Source: Candidatus Obscuribacterales bacterium (GTDB taxonomy: Bacteria; Cyanobacteriota; Vampirovibrionia; Obscuribacterales; Obscuribacteraceae). From it: a stretch of 64,000 nt of DNA. Shown one piece after another: positions 63,162 to 64,000 of this stretch. Position 1 is the first letter of the stretch. The number at the start of each line of letters is the position of its first letter. The DNA is taken from positions 434,001 through 498,000 of the forward strand of contig JAIETZ010000001.1 of NCBI GenBank assembly GCA_019744775.1, given 5' to 3'. The position numbers were made by a program, and so were the translations under genes. The notes beneath the pieces are model-generated. The model saw nothing but the letters and a program-made list of their open reading frames with translations, was not told the origin of the DNA and ran no database searches.

Positions 63162-64000
63162 ATGAAGAACAATTGGCAGGATCGCTTACAACTAGCTGCA
63201 GAAGCAGTAGCAATAAATGATTTTGACGCTGCAAAGATCGAACTAGACATAGCCCATGGTCAAGCACTAGGCAGCGGCAGCGCAGAAGCAATAGAAAAGG
63301 TAAAAGCCTTTTACAACTTTATGCAATTGGAGTTGAGCAAATATGTAACAACAAAGAATCTAGAAGAAAAACAACGAGATACGCCAAGCAAAGAGAAGTC
63401 ACTATCGATAAGTGACGGCATGCTTGGAGGCGCAGTAATAGGTGGTGTTCTAGGAACAATAGTGATCGCGTGTTTTGTTTTTTCAATGATCTGCGACATG
63501 GCACAAGGAAGAGGCGGATCATTCTTTGGAAACGAACATAATTTTGGGGACTTGTTGCAATACCTCTTCGTCCTCCTTCAGATTGGATCCGGAATAACTA
63601 TTGTTGGAGCCATTCTTGGCGCCTTATACGCTCATGAGACTGGCCGAGCAATCGTAATGAAAGCAGATCAGGAAGAAGAAGCACGCAAAAAAGCGCTTCT
63701 TCATGATCGTTTTTATAGAGGAAAAACACTGGAGGAAACCTGGAAGTTATTGACCAAGTATTTTTCAAACGAGGCACCCGATCACATTCGAACCTGGACA
63801 ATAAAAACGCCAGACACCGACTCCGGCGATATGGTTGTGCACTGGGGACGAAATATAGAAACGACCCAAGTGTATACGGAGAATCCGTACTCAAAGCATC
63901 CAAGATACAAAAATGTTACTGCCGATATCCACATCAAAGGTCACATTTTGGTAAGAGAGCTTCAGGGGGGCACACGAGTCTTGTTCTATTGGAACTACTC
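63162..64000 (+). CDS. Membrane protein of unknown function, cut by the right edge
   Basis: The frame is open from ATG 63162 to the window end (279 residues seen). The N-terminal 60 residues (WQDRLQLAAEAVAINDFDAAKIELDIAHG) resemble the N-terminus of the divergent 334-aa protein. Two hydrophobic helices follow (GGAVIGGVLGTIVIACFVF and LLQIGSGITIVGAILGALY), then a charged helix and a mixed domain with WTIKTPDTDSGDMVVHWGRN. AAGGA lies 8 nt upstream. A tiny frame ATG-AAC-CAA-TGA overlaps its start. Function unknown. Confidence 0.68.
   Translation, partial: MKNNWQDRLQLAAEAVAINDFDAAKIELDIAHGQALGSGSAEAIEKVKAFYNFMQLELSKYVTTKNLEEKQRDTPSKEKSLSISDGMLGGAVIGGVLGTIVIACFVFSMICDMAQGRGGSFFGNEHNFGDLLQYLFVLLQIGSGITIVGAILGALYAHETGRAIVMKADQEEEARKKALLHDRFYRGKTLEETWKLLTKYFSNEAPDHIRTWTIKTPDTDSGDMVVHWGRNIETTQVYTENPYSKHPRYKNVTADIHIKGHILVRELQGGTRVLFYWNY

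Overview
The window is bacterial chromosome with short intergenic gaps, ATG/GTG/TTG starts, Shine-Dalgarno sites and many ATGA-type overlaps. The envelope is of the diderm type: two TonB-like proteins with ExbB and ExbD, an AMIN-domain amidase, many Sec signal peptides and proton-pumping pyrophosphatase. AMIN amidase, SpoIID-like protein, FtsE/FtsX, TM2-TonB fusions, Tad-type pilin-like proteins and numerous secreted TPR proteins would fit a non-photosynthetic relative of Cyanobacteria (Melainabacteria/Vampirovibrionia). That placement is an inference from gene content, not a demonstrated assignment.

Layout. 0-4.1 kb: minus-strand operon (class III aminotransferase, HAD phosphatase, esterase, two unknowns). 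4.3-6.4 kb: K+-independent H+-pyrophosphatase. 6.5-10.4 kb: plus-strand wall and repair genes (amidase, glutamate racemase, family 4 uracil-DNA glycosylase). 10.5-18.7 kb: SAM-hydroxide adenosyltransferase-like protein, adenosine-deaminase-like enzyme, two-lobed aspartyl protease, histone H1-like protein, TlyA methyltransferase, tRNA-Ser(UGA), SpoIID-like protein, quinone oxidoreductase. 18.7-28.9 kb: ClpS, MiaA, SppA and several secreted or membrane proteins of unknown role. 29-34 kb: a tonB-tonB-exbB-exbD cluster. 34.2-38.7 kb: aroE, cvpA, SCP2, dciA-like, ftsE, ftsX. 38.7-42.1 kb: Tad-type pseudopilin-like operon. 42.3-47.5 kb: secreted cyclophilin, TPR protein, exported guanine deaminase, hydrolase. 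47.7-52.2 kb: Fic protein, UvrA2-like ATPase, ParE-type toxin-antitoxin pair.

From about 52.2 kb to the right edge the content becomes accessory. A 3' tRNA fragment on the minus strand (52219-52242) is followed by an excisionase-like HTH gene, a four-gene SF2 helicase operon, an AbiEi/AbiEii type IV toxin-antitoxin pair with an inverted-repeat operator, and a set of TPR-like or unknown proteins with strongly structured leaders. The orientation of the tRNA fragment predicts that the element lies to its right, with the intact tRNA beyond the window.

The most unusual signal is a dispersed element of about 100-125 nt present four times (10445-10542, 11356-11455 on minus, 34045-34169, 37055-37157). 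Its central hairpin changes sequence between copies by compensatory substitutions. Three copies end in GGAG exactly 8 nt before the start codon of an unrelated gene (SAM adenosyltransferase-like, aroE, ftsE), so the element supplies the ribosome binding site. A second, shorter family of GC-rich palindromes occurs at 28947, 33552, 35688 and 42226. Direct repeats with exact 12-bp spacing flank and enter the fic start.
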